Position numbers and translations under genes: made by a program | Part shown: positions 9,263-18,031 of the stretch, piece by piece | Layout of the letters: every line of letters starts with the position of its first letter | How positions within the stretch are numbered: the first letter of the stretch is position 1 | Assembly (NCBI RefSeq): GCF_020667835.1 | Contig: NZ_JAFMPR010000003.1 | Span: forward strand, 1-64,000 | Direction: 5' to 3' | Source of the DNA: Roseibaca sp. Y0-43 | Lineage (GTDB): Bacteria; Pseudomonadota; Alphaproteobacteria; Rhodobacterales; Rhodobacteraceae | DNA length: 64,000 nt | Notes under the pieces: generated by a model | Databases searched by the model: none | Told to the model about the DNA's origin: nothing | What the model saw: the letters and a program-made list of their open reading frames with translations, nothing else

Positions 9263-9293
9263 CTTGAATTCAGACGCCGTTCGGCCCAAATCT
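9263..9293 (+). promoter_or_regulatory. sigma32 (RpoH)-like promoter of lon
   Basis: CTTGAA (9263-9268), a 16-base spacer, and CCCAAATCT (9285-9293) resemble the heat-shock consensus CTTGAA/CCCATnT. They end 45 bases before the lon start codon. Lon is a heat-shock protein in many proteobacteria, so the position is sensible. It is one mismatch from the enterobacterial -10, and no experiment is implied. Confidence 0.5.
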
Positions 9294-9338
9294 GATAGCA
9301 AGCGGCACGCTATTGCCGACAAGCCAAAGGACATACCC

Positions 9339-11744
9339 GTGACGGAATTGAGCAGCTATCCCGTATTGCCCCTGCGCGACATGGTCGTGTTCCCGCATAT
9401 GGTCGTGCCCCTGTTCGTGGGCCGCGACAAATCTGTGCGGGCGCTGGAAACGGTGATGAATGATGACAAGCAGATCCTGCTTGCCTCTCAGATCGACCAT
9501 GCGCAGGAAGACCCGCAAAGCGACGACATTTACCGCGTGGGCGTTCTGGCGAATGTGCTGCAACTGCTGAAACTGCCCGACGGCACCGTCAAGGTGCTGG
9601 TCGAAGGCCACCGCCGCGTGCGCATTACCGAATTCACCCGCGAGGAGGGCTATTTCGAAGCGCAGGTGGCCGAGATGTCGGACGACACCGGCCCCGAGGA
9701 CGAGGTCCGCGCGCTGATGCGGTCGGTGCAGAACGAATTCGAGCGCTACGCGAAAATTCGCAAGAACATCCCGGACGAGGCCTTGGCCGCGATTGCCGAA
9801 GCCACCGACCCCGCCAAGCTGGCCGATCTGGCCGCCGGGCACCTTGGGTCGAGCGTGGACAAGAAGCAGGCGATCCTTGAGATGACCGCTCTCAATGCGC
9901 GGCTGGAAGAGATTTACGCGCAGATGCAGGGCGAATTGTCGGTCTTGCAGGTCGAGCGCAAGATCAAGACCCGTGTCAAAAGCCAGATGGAGCGGACCCA
10001 GCGCGAATACTACCTGAATGAACAGATGAAGGCCATTCAGAAGGAATTGGGCGATGGCGAGGACGGCCAGAACGAACTGGCCGAACTGGAAGCGAAGATC
10101 GCCAAGACCAAGTTTTCCAAGGAAGCCCGCGAAAAGGCCGAGGCCGAGCTGAAAAAGCTGCGCAACATGTCGCCCATGTCTGCCGAAGCGACCGTCGTGC
10201 GCAACTACCTGGATTGGCTTCTGTCCATTCCGTGGGGTGTGAAAAGCAAGGTCAAGAAAGACCTTGGCCGCGCCCAACAGGTTCTGGATGCCGACCATTA
10301 CAGTCTGGACAAGGTCAAGGAGCGGATCGTCGAATATCTGGCGGTGCAGTCGCGCTCTGCCAAGCTGAAAGGCCCGATCATGTGCTTGGTCGGCCCTCCG
10401 GGCGTGGGTAAAACCAGCCTTGGGCGGTCCGTGGCCAAGGCCACCGGGCGCGAGTTCATCCGCATCAGCCTGGGCGGCGTGCGCGACGAATCCGAAATTC
10501 GCGGCCACCGGCGGACCTATATCGGGTCCATGCCCGGCAAGATCATCCAGGCGCTGAAAAAGGCCAAGACGACGAACCCTCTCATCCTGCTCGATGAGAT
10601 CGACAAGATGGGGCAGGATTTCCGGGGCGATCCGGCGTCGGCCATGCTGGAGGTGCTGGATCCGGAACAGAACTCGACCTTCGTGGACCACTATCTGGAA
10701 GTGGAATACGACCTGTCGAACGTCATGTTCCTGACCACGGCCAACAGCTACAACATGCCCGGCCCGCTGCTGGACCGGATGGAGATCATTCCGCTCTCGG
10801 GCTATACCGAGGACGAGAAGCTGGAAATCGCCCGCACGCATCTGCTGCCCAAATCGGTCAAGAACCACGGTCTGAAAAAGGGCGAGCTGGAGGTGGCGGA
10901 TGACGCGATCACCCAGACCATCCGGCTATATACCCGCGAGGCCGGGGTGCGGAACCTTGAGCGTGAGCTGAACAAACTCGCCCGCAAGGCCGTGACCCAG
11001 ATCGTGCGCAAGGATGCCACCACCGTCAGCGTGACGGCTGACAACCTGTCCGATTTCCTTGGCGTGCCACGGTTCCGCTTCGGCTCTGCCGAGAAAGAGG
11101 ACCAGATCGGCGTTGTCACCGGGCTGGCCTGGACACAGGTGGGCGGCGAGTTGTTGCAGATCGAAGCGCTGCGCCTGCCGGGCAAGGGCCGGATGAAGAC
11201 CACCGGCAAGCTGGGCGATGTGATGAAGGAATCGATCGACGCGGCCAGTTCTTTCGTTCGGTCGATCGGGCCTGAAATCGGCGTTCTGCCGCCCCGGTTC
11301 GACGCGTGGGATATTCACGTCCACGTGCCCGAAGGGGCCACGCCCAAGGACGGGCCCAGCGCCGGTGTGGGGATGGTCACATCCATCGTGTCGGTCCTGA
11401 CACAGATCCCGGTGCGCAAGAATGTCGCCATGACCGGCGAAGTCACCTTGCGCGGCAATGTGCTGGCCATTGGCGGGCTGAAGGAAAAGCTTCTGGCGGC
11501 CCTGCGCGGCGGTATCGACACGGTGCTGATCCCGCAGGACAATGCCAAGGATTTGCCCGAAATCCCCGACAATGTGAAAGAGGGGCTGACGATCATCCCC
11601 GTCGGTCATGTCCGCGAAGTGCTGCAACATGCGCTGGTCAGAACCCCCGAAGCCGTCGAATGGGACGCAGAGGCGGACGAAGCCGCGCGCGTGGCCCGCA
11701 TGTCGCCGAAAGCCGAAGAAGCGGGCACCCGCCCCGCGCATTAA
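9339..11744 (+). CDS. lon: ATP-dependent protease La (Lon)
   Basis: The protein of about 801 residues has the complete LonA layout. An N-terminal substrate domain (YPVLPLRDMVVFPHMVVPLFVGR) is followed by a coiled-coil stretch. The AAA+ module has Walker A GPPGVGKTSLG (near residue 351) and Walker B ILLDEIDKMG. The protease domain has the catalytic Ser in PKDGPSAGVGM (near 673) and the Lys in IGGLKEKLLAA (near 716). It degrades misfolded and regulatory proteins in the cytoplasm. An in-frame TTG exists at 9264, but it falls inside the sigma32-like promoter. GTG 9339, with AAAGGA seven bases ahead, gives the standard N-terminus and is preferred. Confidence 0.97.
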   Translation: MTELSSYPVLPLRDMVVFPHMVVPLFVGRDKSVRALETVMNDDKQILLASQIDHAQEDPQSDDIYRVGVLANVLQLLKLPDGTVKVLVEGHRRVRITEFTREEGYFEAQVAEMSDDTGPEDEVRALMRSVQNEFERYAKIRKNIPDEALAAIAEATDPAKLADLAAGHLGSSVDKKQAILEMTALNARLEEIYAQMQGELSVLQVERKIKTRVKSQMERTQREYYLNEQMKAIQKELGDGEDGQNELAELEAKIAKTKFSKEAREKAEAELKKLRNMSPMSAEATVVRNYLDWLLSIPWGVKSKVKKDLGRAQQVLDADHYSLDKVKERIVEYLAVQSRSAKLKGPIMCLVGPPGVGKTSLGRSVAKATGREFIRISLGGVRDESEIRGHRRTYIGSMPGKIIQALKKAKTTNPLILLDEIDKMGQDFRGDPASAMLEVLDPEQNSTFVDHYLEVEYDLSNVMFLTTANSYNMPGPLLDRMEIIPLSGYTEDEKLEIARTHLLPKSVKNHGLKKGELEVADDAITQTIRLYTREAGVRNLERELNKLARKAVTQIVRKDATTVSVTADNLSDFLGVPRFRFGSAEKEDQIGVVTGLAWTQVGGELLQIEALRLPGKGRMKTTGKLGDVMKESIDAASSFVRSIGPEIGVLPPRFDAWDIHVHVPEGATPKDGPSAGVGMVTSIVSVLTQIPVRKNVAMTGEVTLRGNVLAIGGLKEKLLAALRGGIDTVLIPQDNAKDLPEIPDNVKEGLTIIPVGHVREVLQHALVRTPEAVEWDAEADEAARVARMSPKAEEAGTRPAH

Positions 11745-11753
11745 GCCAAAGCC

Positions 11754-11777
11754 CTGCCCCTTGGTCGCAAGGGGCAG
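11754..11777 (+). terminator. stem-loop after lon
   Basis: Perfect 9-bp arms CTGCCCCTT/AAGGGGCAG (11754-11762 and 11769-11777) enclose a 6-base loop, 10 bases past the lon stop. No T tract follows, so termination may be weak or Rho-dependent. Confidence 0.5.
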
Positions 11778-11834
11778 GAAACCCGCCGAAAAGGGCTTGC
11801 GCTGCCACGGCGCTGGCGCTATCAGGCCGGTCGG

Positions 11835-11909
11835 GGGCGATTAGCTCAGCGGTAGAGCGCTTCGTTCACATCGAAGATGTCAGCGGTTCAAATCCGTTAT
11901 CGCCCACCA
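11835..11909 (+). tRNA. tRNA-Val (anticodon CAC)
   Basis: A complete 75-base cloverleaf with encoded CCA is present. The acceptor arms are GGGCGAT and ATCGCCC, the D-arm is AGCTCAGCGGTAGAGC, and the anticodon stem CTTCG/CGAAG holds loop TTCACAT with anticodon CAC at 11867-11869. The T-arm contains GGTTCAAATCC. It reads GUG valine codons. A partly paired repeat (GCCAA...TTGGC around 11934-11961, containing the palindrome GCTTGCGCGCAAGC) lies about 25 bases downstream and may end the transcript. Confidence 0.96.
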
Positions 11910-11983
11910 TTCCCCACCTCTTTTCGTGACCTTGCCAAACGGGCTTGCGCGCAAGCTTGGCCTTGTCACCGCTAGGACATGCA

Positions 11984-12011
11984 AAAGGCCCGGTCTTGCG
12001 ACCGGGCCTTT
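11984..12011. terminator. bidirectional terminator between tRNA-Val and amtB
   Basis: A perfect 12-bp stem AAAGGCCCGGTC/GACCGGGCCTTT (11984-11995, 12000-12011) with loop TTGC is flanked by A and T runs on either side. It lies 21 bases beyond the amtB stop on the minus strand and probably ends the glnK-amtB transcript. Confidence 0.85.
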
Positions 12012-12032
12012 GCGGTTTTCAGGATGGTCGGA

Positions 12033-13367
12033 TCAGCGGTTGCTGAATTCCGGGTAGGCTTCCATGCCCAGCTCAGAGGTGTCCAGACCGTTGATCTGGT
12101 CTTCGTCGCTGACGCGGATGCCCATGACCGCCTTCAGGATGAACCACACGATGGCCGAGACGACGAACATGAAGACACCGATGGCAACGATACCGTAGAT
12201 CTGGCCGCCGATGGTGGCGTCGCTGTTCGACAGGACAACGGCCAGCGTGCCCCAGATACCGGCGAACAGGTGGACCGGGATCGCACCGACGACGTCGTCG
12301 ATCTTCAGCTTGTCCAGCAGCGGCACGGTGAAGACAACGATCACACCGCCGATGGCGCCGATGATGGTTGCCATCCCAAGGCCGGGGGCCAGCGGTTCGG
12401 CGGTGATCGACACCAGACCAGCCAGCGCACCGTTCAGAACCATGGTCAGGTCGACCTTCTTATACAGAACCTGCGTCAGGATCAGCGCTGCGATCGCACC
12501 ACCGGCAGCCGCCGTGTTGGTGTTCGCGAAGATGCGGCTGACATCTGCCACGTCGCTGACGGTGCCCATGGCCAGCTGCGAGCCGCCATTGAAGCCGAAC
12601 CAACCCAGCCACAGGATGAACATGCCCAGCGTTGCCAGCGGCAGGTTCGAACCGGGCATGACGGTGACACGGCCGTCCTTGCCATACTTGCCGGTGCGAG
12701 CGCCCAGGATCAGGACACCAGCCAGAGCAGCCCAGCCGCCAGCCGAGTGCACGATGGACGAGCCTGCGAAGTCCGAGAAGCCAGCTTCAGACAGGAAGCC
12801 GCCGCCCCAGCTCCAGCTTGCCTGGATCGGGTAGATGAGGCCGGTCAGGATGACCACGAAGATCAGGAAGGGCCACAGCTTGATGCGCTCAGCCACGGCA
12901 CCCGACACGATGGACGCGGTTGCTGCACAGAACATCAGCTGGAAGATGAAGTCAGAGCCGACCGACGCATAGGTCACATCGACCAGGTCGTCATAACCCA
13001 CGCCGACCGGTTCCAGCGACGTCATCGAGAAGCCGCCCATCCAGCCCTGCACGATCCAGCCATCGCCCGGATACATCAGGTTGAAGCCCACGACGAAATA
13101 GGCGACCGACGCCAGCGAGAAAAGCGCGACGTTCTTTACAAGCTGCATGGTCGCGTTCTTGGACCGCACAAGGCCGGTTTCCAGCATACAGAAACCTGCG
13201 GCCATGAAGAACACGAGGAAACCGCCCATCAGGAACAGCAGCGTGTTCATGATGAAGACCATTTCGGAATTCACGCGGTCCGCCGACAGCGCTTCGTCCT
13301 GTGCGAAGCCGAGGCTGGGCAAAAGTGCCGCCGCGGCCACGATGGGAAGGAGTTTCTTGAGTTGCAT
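12033..13367 (-). CDS. amtB: ammonium transporter
   Basis: The 444-residue protein begins with a cleavable signal peptide (MQLKKLLPIVAAAALLPSLG, then FAQ), as in many proteobacterial AmtB proteins. It then shows the 11-helix Amt fold: FMAAGFCMLETGLVRSKN, SIVHSAGGWAALAGVL and VHLFAGIWGTLAVVL, the last two carrying the pore twin histidines. It conducts ammonium/ammonia across the inner membrane and is gated by GlnK. ATG 13367 has AAAGGAC upstream and gives the signal peptide; longer in-frame extensions run back through glnK out of frame and are unlikely. It lies 34 bases behind glnK in the same transcript. Confidence 0.95.
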   Translation of the reverse strand: MQLKKLLPIVAAAALLPSLGFAQDEALSADRVNSEMVFIMNTLLFLMGGFLVFFMAAGFCMLETGLVRSKNATMQLVKNVALFSLASVAYFVVGFNLMYPGDGWIVQGWMGGFSMTSLEPVGVGYDDLVDVTYASVGSDFIFQLMFCAATASIVSGAVAERIKLWPFLIFVVILTGLIYPIQASWSWGGGFLSEAGFSDFAGSSIVHSAGGWAALAGVLILGARTGKYGKDGRVTVMPGSNLPLATLGMFILWLGWFGFNGGSQLAMGTVSDVADVSRIFANTNTAAAGGAIAALILTQVLYKKVDLTMVLNGALAGLVSITAEPLAPGLGMATIIGAIGGVIVVFTVPLLDKLKIDDVVGAIPVHLFAGIWGTLAVVLSNSDATIGGQIYGIVAIGVFMFVVSAIVWFILKAVMGIRVSDEDQINGLDTSELGMEAYPEFSNR

Positions 13368-13401
13368 CAGTATTTGTCCTTTTTGATCTGGGTCCACGGG
13401 A

Positions 13402-13740
13402 TCACAGGGCATCGTCGCCGGTTTCACCGGTGCGCACGCGGGTCGCGGATGCCAGGTCCAGCACGAAAATCTTGCCGTCGCCGATCTTGTCGGTCTTGGC
13501 GGTTTTCTGAAGCGTCTCGACCACCTGATCGGCCATCGCGTCACTGACTGCGATCTCCAGCTTCAGCTTGGGCACGAAATTGACGGCATATTCGGCGCCG
13601 CGGTAAATCTCGGTATGGCCGGATTGCGCGCCGAAGCCCTTGATCTCGGTAACCATCATACCGCGCACGCCGATAGAGGTGAGCGCTTCGCGCACCTCTT
13701 CCAGCTTGAACGGTTTAATCGCCGCAATGATATATTTCAC
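13402..13740 (-). CDS. glnK: nitrogen regulatory PII protein
   Basis: This 112-residue protein has the length and motifs of PII: KYIIAAIKPFKLEEVREAL at the start, KGFGAQSGHTEIYRGAEY with the uridylylatable Tyr51 on the T-loop, and a B-loop/C-loop GKIFVLDLASATRVRTGETG. PII proteins sense 2-oxoglutarate, ATP/ADP and glutamine (through uridylylation). This copy, next to amtB, would block the channel when nitrogen is plentiful. The start is GTG at 13740. Whether it should be called GlnK or GlnB rests on the amtB neighbour, which favours GlnK. Confidence 0.95.
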   Translation of the reverse strand: MKYIIAAIKPFKLEEVREALTSIGVRGMMVTEIKGFGAQSGHTEIYRGAEYAVNFVPKLKLEIAVSDAMADQVVETLQKTAKTDKIGDGKIFVLDLASATRVRTGETGDDAL

Positions 13741-14095
13741 GGTGTCATCCCCTTTCATCCACATTGCCGACCGGTCTCGGCCGCACACCGTAAACAGAGG
13801 GTGAAGGGCGGTATTCCTCAACTTTCCGGGCGCGGTTCTGCACCGCCACGCCGCAGAATCCGAAAATGAGTGCACAAATTTGCGCCATTGCACATTTTTT
13901 GGGCATTTCTTGGATGAATTGGCGGAGAATCGCCTGCCCGATGACCGCGATCCGGCGCTGTTCCCCAAATGACTCGGGCAAGGCACAGTTGCGCGATGTT
14001 CGCCCAAAGACGGTGGAAATGCCGCGCCACACATGGCAAGAAGACCGAAACGACATGAATTTCGCCCGAAACGCGGCACACGAGCATAACCACGC
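13741..14095. promoter_or_regulatory. divergent regulatory region, glnK (minus) / PBP (plus), with TGCACA repeat
   Basis: This is a 355-base gene-free spacer. At 13871-13894 two TGCACA elements flank AAATTTGCGCCAT. On the glnK strand it reads TGTGCA...TGTGCA with TGGCGC inside. This resembles NtrC half-sites, and a sigma54 TGGC/GC pair whose spacing is one base too long. Nitrogen control of glnK-amtB by NtrC is known in related bacteria, so the position is suggestive, but the site is inference. I see no clear promoter for the PBP gene and no credible small ORF. Confidence 0.3.
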
Positions 14096-16225
14096 ATGAG
14101 CAGCGCCAAGCCCCCGAAAAAGAAGCTGGCCGCCCCGCAGCGCACGCGCGGCGGGACCAAGCCGGCGGCGAAAAAGCGCGCACCCGCACGCAAACTGCGC
14201 GGCGGGAATGCAGTGACGCGCTTTTTCTGGGCCACGCTCAGCCTGATCTGGCGGATCATCTGGGGCGTGACATGGCGCGGGGCCGCGACCGTGGCGTTCA
14301 TCCTCGCCTTGGCGACATTTTACTTCTACTCGACCCTGCCGCCGCTGACACAGCTTCTGGACGACCGCGCGCAAGGCTCTGTCACGATGATGGACCGCCA
14401 CGGCGAGGTCTTCGCATGGCGGGGCGAAACCTTTGGCGGCGTCATCACGGCGGGCACGGTCAGCCCGCATCTGAAAAACGCCATCGTCGCTACCGAGGAC
14501 CGGCGCTTCTATTGGCATCTGGGCGTGTCGCCGCGCGGGATCGCGGGCGCGATCCGCTCTAACCTTGCCGCCGGGCGCGGTGCGTTTTCGGGCGCGGGCG
14601 GGTCGACCATCACGCAGCAGGTGGCGAAACTCTTGTGCCTTGGCGTGCCCTACGACCCCGAGACATGGGAGTCAGAGGCCGATTACGAGGCCGATTGCCG
14701 CCGGGGCACACTGTGGCGCAAGATCAAGGAATTGCCCTATGCCTTCGCGCTGGAAGCCAAGTTCACCAAGGACGAAATCCTGACGATCTACATGAACCGC
14801 GCGTTCCTTGGCGCGGGCGCACGCGGGTTCGAAGCAGCAGCGCAGCGCTATTTCGGTCGCTCGGCCAATGAAATCGGCCCTTCGGAAAGCGCCATGCTGG
14901 CGGGTCTACTGGTCGCGCCCTCTTATTACGCGCCCACGCGCAACCTTGAACGCGCGCAGGAACGTGCCGCCGTGGTGATCGAACTGATGCACGACCAAGG
15001 CTATCTGGACGCGCATGAATATGCCGAAGCGCGCGCCTACCCGGCCACGCTGTCCAACCGCGCGGAAGAACAGCAAGGCATCAACTTCGCCGATTGGCTG
15101 ATGGTGGACACCCCCGCCTTCCTGACGCGTGAGACGACCGAAGACGTCATCATGCGCACCACCTTCGACCCGCGCCTACAAGCCGCGACCGAAGCGGCGG
15201 TGGCAGAGGTCTTTGCCACCAAGGTGCGCGAGGGGTCAGAGGCCGAGGTCGCCGTCGTCGTCATGTCCGCCGATGGTGCGGTGCGCGCCATGGTCGGCGG
15301 GCGCGATGCCAGCGTCGGCGGGTTCAACCGCGCTGTGCAGGCGGTGCGGCAGACCGGGTCGGCCTTCAAGCCGTTCCTGTTTGCCGCCGCCTTGGAAAAC
15401 GGGTTCCAGCCGTTCGACATCGTGGAAGATGCACCGCTGACGATCAACATTCCCGGCTCTGGCCCATGGTCGCCGCGCAATTACGACGGCGAGTTCTACG
15501 GCTTCGTCACCCTCACCGAAGCACTGGCGGATTCGCTCAACACCCCCGCCGTGCGCATATCCGAAGCGATGGGCCGCGAGCGCGTGCGCGAGGTGGCCAA
15601 CGCCTTTGGCCTGCGCAGTGAACTGGCCGAGGGGCCGGCGCTGGCCTTGGGAGCATCGGAATCCACGCTTCTGGACATGACCGCCGCTTATGCGGGCATT
15701 CTGAACGGCGGCAGCGCGGTGCGCCCCTACGGGATCGAAGAGCTGAAACTGCTGGGCGACAATACGCCCTTGTTCGGCGTCTCGACAGGGATCGGCGAGC
15801 GCGTGATCTCTGACAGCTCGGCCCGGATGCTGACATGGATGATGAGCCGCGTGATCGAGGAAGGCACCGGCCAGCGCGCCCGCCTGCCGGGGCGCGAAGC
15901 CGCTGGCAAGACCGGCACCACCCAAGCCGCGCGCGATGCGTGGTTCATCGGCTTTACCGCCGATTACGTTGCGGGCGTCTGGATGGGCAATGACGACAAT
16001 TCGCCGCTGACCGGCGTGACCGGCGGCGGCTTGCCCGCCGAGATCTGGCGCGAAACCATGCTGCGCGTGCATGAAGGTCTGCCCGCGCGCCCCCTGCCCA
16101 TGACCGCGCCCGCGCGGCCCCAATCGGCCCCCGCGCCGCAACCGGCCCGCCCCCAGCCCCAACGCGAAAGCCCGCTGGATGACGCGATCCGGGGCATTCT
16201 GGGCACCATCTTTGGCGGCAACTAA
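14096..16225 (+). CDS. penicillin-binding protein 1A-type transglycosylase/transpeptidase
   Basis: The 709-residue protein has a basic, lysine/arginine-rich cytoplasmic start and a single membrane helix (about residues 60-82). Next is a GT51 glycosyltransferase domain (ATEDRRFYWHLGVSPRGI, GGSTITQQVAKLL, NRAFLGAGARGFEAAA). The transpeptidase domain has all three active-site motifs: TGSAFKP (SxxK near residue 421), SLNTPA (SxN) and KTGTTQ (near 604). It polymerises and cross-links peptidoglycan in the periplasm. The proline-rich C-terminal tail (RPQSAPAPQPARPQPQ) is likely disordered. The ATG is at 14096; no strong ribosome-binding site is visible. Confidence 0.93.
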   Translation: MSSAKPPKKKLAAPQRTRGGTKPAAKKRAPARKLRGGNAVTRFFWATLSLIWRIIWGVTWRGAATVAFILALATFYFYSTLPPLTQLLDDRAQGSVTMMDRHGEVFAWRGETFGGVITAGTVSPHLKNAIVATEDRRFYWHLGVSPRGIAGAIRSNLAAGRGAFSGAGGSTITQQVAKLLCLGVPYDPETWESEADYEADCRRGTLWRKIKELPYAFALEAKFTKDEILTIYMNRAFLGAGARGFEAAAQRYFGRSANEIGPSESAMLAGLLVAPSYYAPTRNLERAQERAAVVIELMHDQGYLDAHEYAEARAYPATLSNRAEEQQGINFADWLMVDTPAFLTRETTEDVIMRTTFDPRLQAATEAAVAEVFATKVREGSEAEVAVVVMSADGAVRAMVGGRDASVGGFNRAVQAVRQTGSAFKPFLFAAALENGFQPFDIVEDAPLTINIPGSGPWSPRNYDGEFYGFVTLTEALADSLNTPAVRISEAMGRERVREVANAFGLRSELAEGPALALGASESTLLDMTAAYAGILNGGSAVRPYGIEELKLLGDNTPLFGVSTGIGERVISDSSARMLTWMMSRVIEEGTGQRARLPGREAAGKTGTTQAARDAWFIGFTADYVAGVWMGNDDNSPLTGVTGGGLPAEIWRETMLRVHEGLPARPLPMTAPARPQSAPAPQPARPQPQRESPLDDAIRGILGTIFGGN

Positions 16226-16252
16226 GCCGCCCTTCGCCCGAAATGGGGGACC

Positions 16253-18031
16253 ATGACCGAGGACCAGGCGCTGATCTTCACCATTCTGGGCGTGACAATG
16301 GCGCTGTTCCTGTGGGGGCGCTTTCGCCATGACGTGGTGGCATTGGCCGCGCTTCTGGCGAGCGTTGTGGCGGGGCTGGTGGTGCCGGAAACCGCTTTCG
16401 CGGGGTTCGGACACCCGGCGGTCATTACGGTCGCCTGCATTCTGGTGTTGTCGCACGGGCTGCAAGTGACCGGCGCGATTGATGCCGTCACCCGCCATCT
16501 GCTGCCCACCGATGCGGGGCCGCTGGTCAGCATGGCGGCACTTCTGGGGCTGGGCGCGTTCCTGTCGGGCTTCATGAACAACGTGGGCGCGATGGCGTTG
16601 CTGATGCCGGTGGCCATCCAGATGGCCGGGCGTTTGTCGCTGCGGCCCGGCCAGATCCTGATGCCGCTGGCCTTTGGCACCATCCTTGGCGGCATGAGCA
16701 CGCTGGTGGGCACACCGCCCAACATGATCGTATCGGGCTTTCGCGAAGAGGCGGGCCTGGGCGCTTTCGCGATGTTCGATTTCGCGCCGGTGGGGGCCAG
16801 CGTGGCCGTGATCGGCGTGCTGGCCATCGTGCTGGTCGGCTGGCGGCTGGTGCCCAAGCGTCAGGCGGCGGCGGGCGACGATTTCGAAACCGGCTCTTAC
16901 ATGGCGGAACTGCGCGTGCCCGAGGGCAGCAAGGCCGTGGGCCTGACCATTCGCGGTTTCGAGCGCGAGATCGACGACAGCGGCGCGCAGATCGTGGCGC
17001 TGTTGCGCGGCGGATCGCGGATGAACGCACCGCATGGCGCGCGCCGCATCCGGGCCGAGGATGTCTTGGTGCTGGAGGGTGAGACCGACATGCTGGCCAA
17101 GGCCGTGTCGGTGTTCGACGTGTCGCTGGATGTGGCCAAACCCAGCGCTGACGACACGGACAAAACCCCGGACGAGGAAATCGTGCTGCGTGAACTGGTC
17201 GTGCAACCCGGCGCGGCGCTGATCGACCGCTCTGCCGTCGATCTGGGGATGCGCACGCGTTTCGGGCTCAACCTGCTGGCGCTGTCGCGCGAGGGCCGCC
17301 GCCCGCGCCGCCGCCTGCGCGCGATCACCTATCGGCCCGGCGATCTGCTGCTGGTCCAAGGCCCGCCCGAAGCGGTGGCGCAATTCGCCGCCGATATGGG
17401 CTGTCTGCCGCTTGGCCCGCGCGACCTGCGCCTGCCGCAACCGCGCGAGGCCGCGATGGCGGGCGCGATCATGCTGGGCGCAATCGCGCTTGTCACCTTT
17501 GGTTTGCTGCCCGCAGCCGTCGCCTTTGCGCTGGGGGTGCTGGCGTCAATGGTCTTGCGCACTGTGCCGCCGCGCGACGTCTATACCGCCATCGACTGGC
17601 CGGTCGTCGTGCTGCTCGCCGCACTGATCCCGGTGGCGGGTGCCATGGAAAGCACGGGCGCTGCGGCGCTTCTGGCGAATTTCCTGATCGGCAGCGTCGC
17701 CCAAGGCAACGCCGTGATGGCGCTGGGCTTGGTGCTGGTGGTCACGATGTTCCTGTCCGATGTTATGAATAACGCCGCCACAGCCGCCGTGATGTGCCCC
17801 ATCGCATTAGGCATTGCGGGCGCGCTTGGCGTCAGCCCCGACAGCTTCCTGATGGCCGTGGCCATCGGCGCATCATGCGCGTTCCTGACCCCCATCGGCC
17901 ACCAGAACAACACGCTGATCCTTGGGCCGGGGGGCTTTGGATTTAGCGATTACTGGCGGCTTGGCCTGCCACTGGAAGCGCTGATCGTCGCGCTTAGCCT
18001 GCCGCTCTTGTTGCTGATCTGGCCGCTCTAA
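16253..18031 (+). CDS. SLC13/DASS-type anion permease with two RCK_C domains
   Basis: The 592-residue membrane protein has two blocks of hydrophobic helices (residues about 1-200 and 400-592) separated by a soluble segment. The soluble part resembles two TrkA-C (RCK_C) modules (MAELRVPEGSKAVGLTIRGF, and VLRELVVQPGAALIDRSAVDL). The helices carry the family's duplicated re-entrant signatures, FMNNVGAMALLMP and DVMNNAATAAVMCPIAL, and LGGMSTLVGTPPNMIVSG. Such proteins are usually sodium-coupled carboxylate or sulfate permeases; the substrate here cannot be told. GGGGGA precedes ATG 16253. Its stop overlaps the convergent zinc-ribbon gene by four bases. Confidence 0.88.
   Translation: MTEDQALIFTILGVTMALFLWGRFRHDVVALAALLASVVAGLVVPETAFAGFGHPAVITVACILVLSHGLQVTGAIDAVTRHLLPTDAGPLVSMAALLGLGAFLSGFMNNVGAMALLMPVAIQMAGRLSLRPGQILMPLAFGTILGGMSTLVGTPPNMIVSGFREEAGLGAFAMFDFAPVGASVAVIGVLAIVLVGWRLVPKRQAAAGDDFETGSYMAELRVPEGSKAVGLTIRGFEREIDDSGAQIVALLRGGSRMNAPHGARRIRAEDVLVLEGETDMLAKAVSVFDVSLDVAKPSADDTDKTPDEEIVLRELVVQPGAALIDRSAVDLGMRTRFGLNLLALSREGRRPRRRLRAITYRPGDLLLVQGPPEAVAQFAADMGCLPLGPRDLRLPQPREAAMAGAIMLGAIALVTFGLLPAAVAFALGVLASMVLRTVPPRDVYTAIDWPVVVLLAALIPVAGAMESTGAAALLANFLIGSVAQGNAVMALGLVLVVTMFLSDVMNNAATAAVMCPIALGIAGALGVSPDSFLMAVAIGASCAFLTPIGHQNNTLILGPGGFGFSDYWRLGLPLEALIVALSLPLLLLIWPL

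Noticed and set aside
9270-10868. 532-residue open frame antisense to lon
   Set aside because: High GC leaves long open frames opposite real genes. Its composition is His/Gln/Leu-rich, without domains, and it is fully covered by the conserved lon coding sequence.
13866-14099. 77-residue plus-strand open frame between glnK and the PBP gene
   Set aside because: No ribosome-binding site, unusual composition, and it overlaps the likely regulatory region and the PBP start.
15236-17440. 734-residue open frame antisense to the PBP and SLC13 genes
   Set aside because: It crosses two well-supported plus-strand genes and their spacer and has a shadow-type composition (RH/Q/A-rich). Codon-bias artefact.
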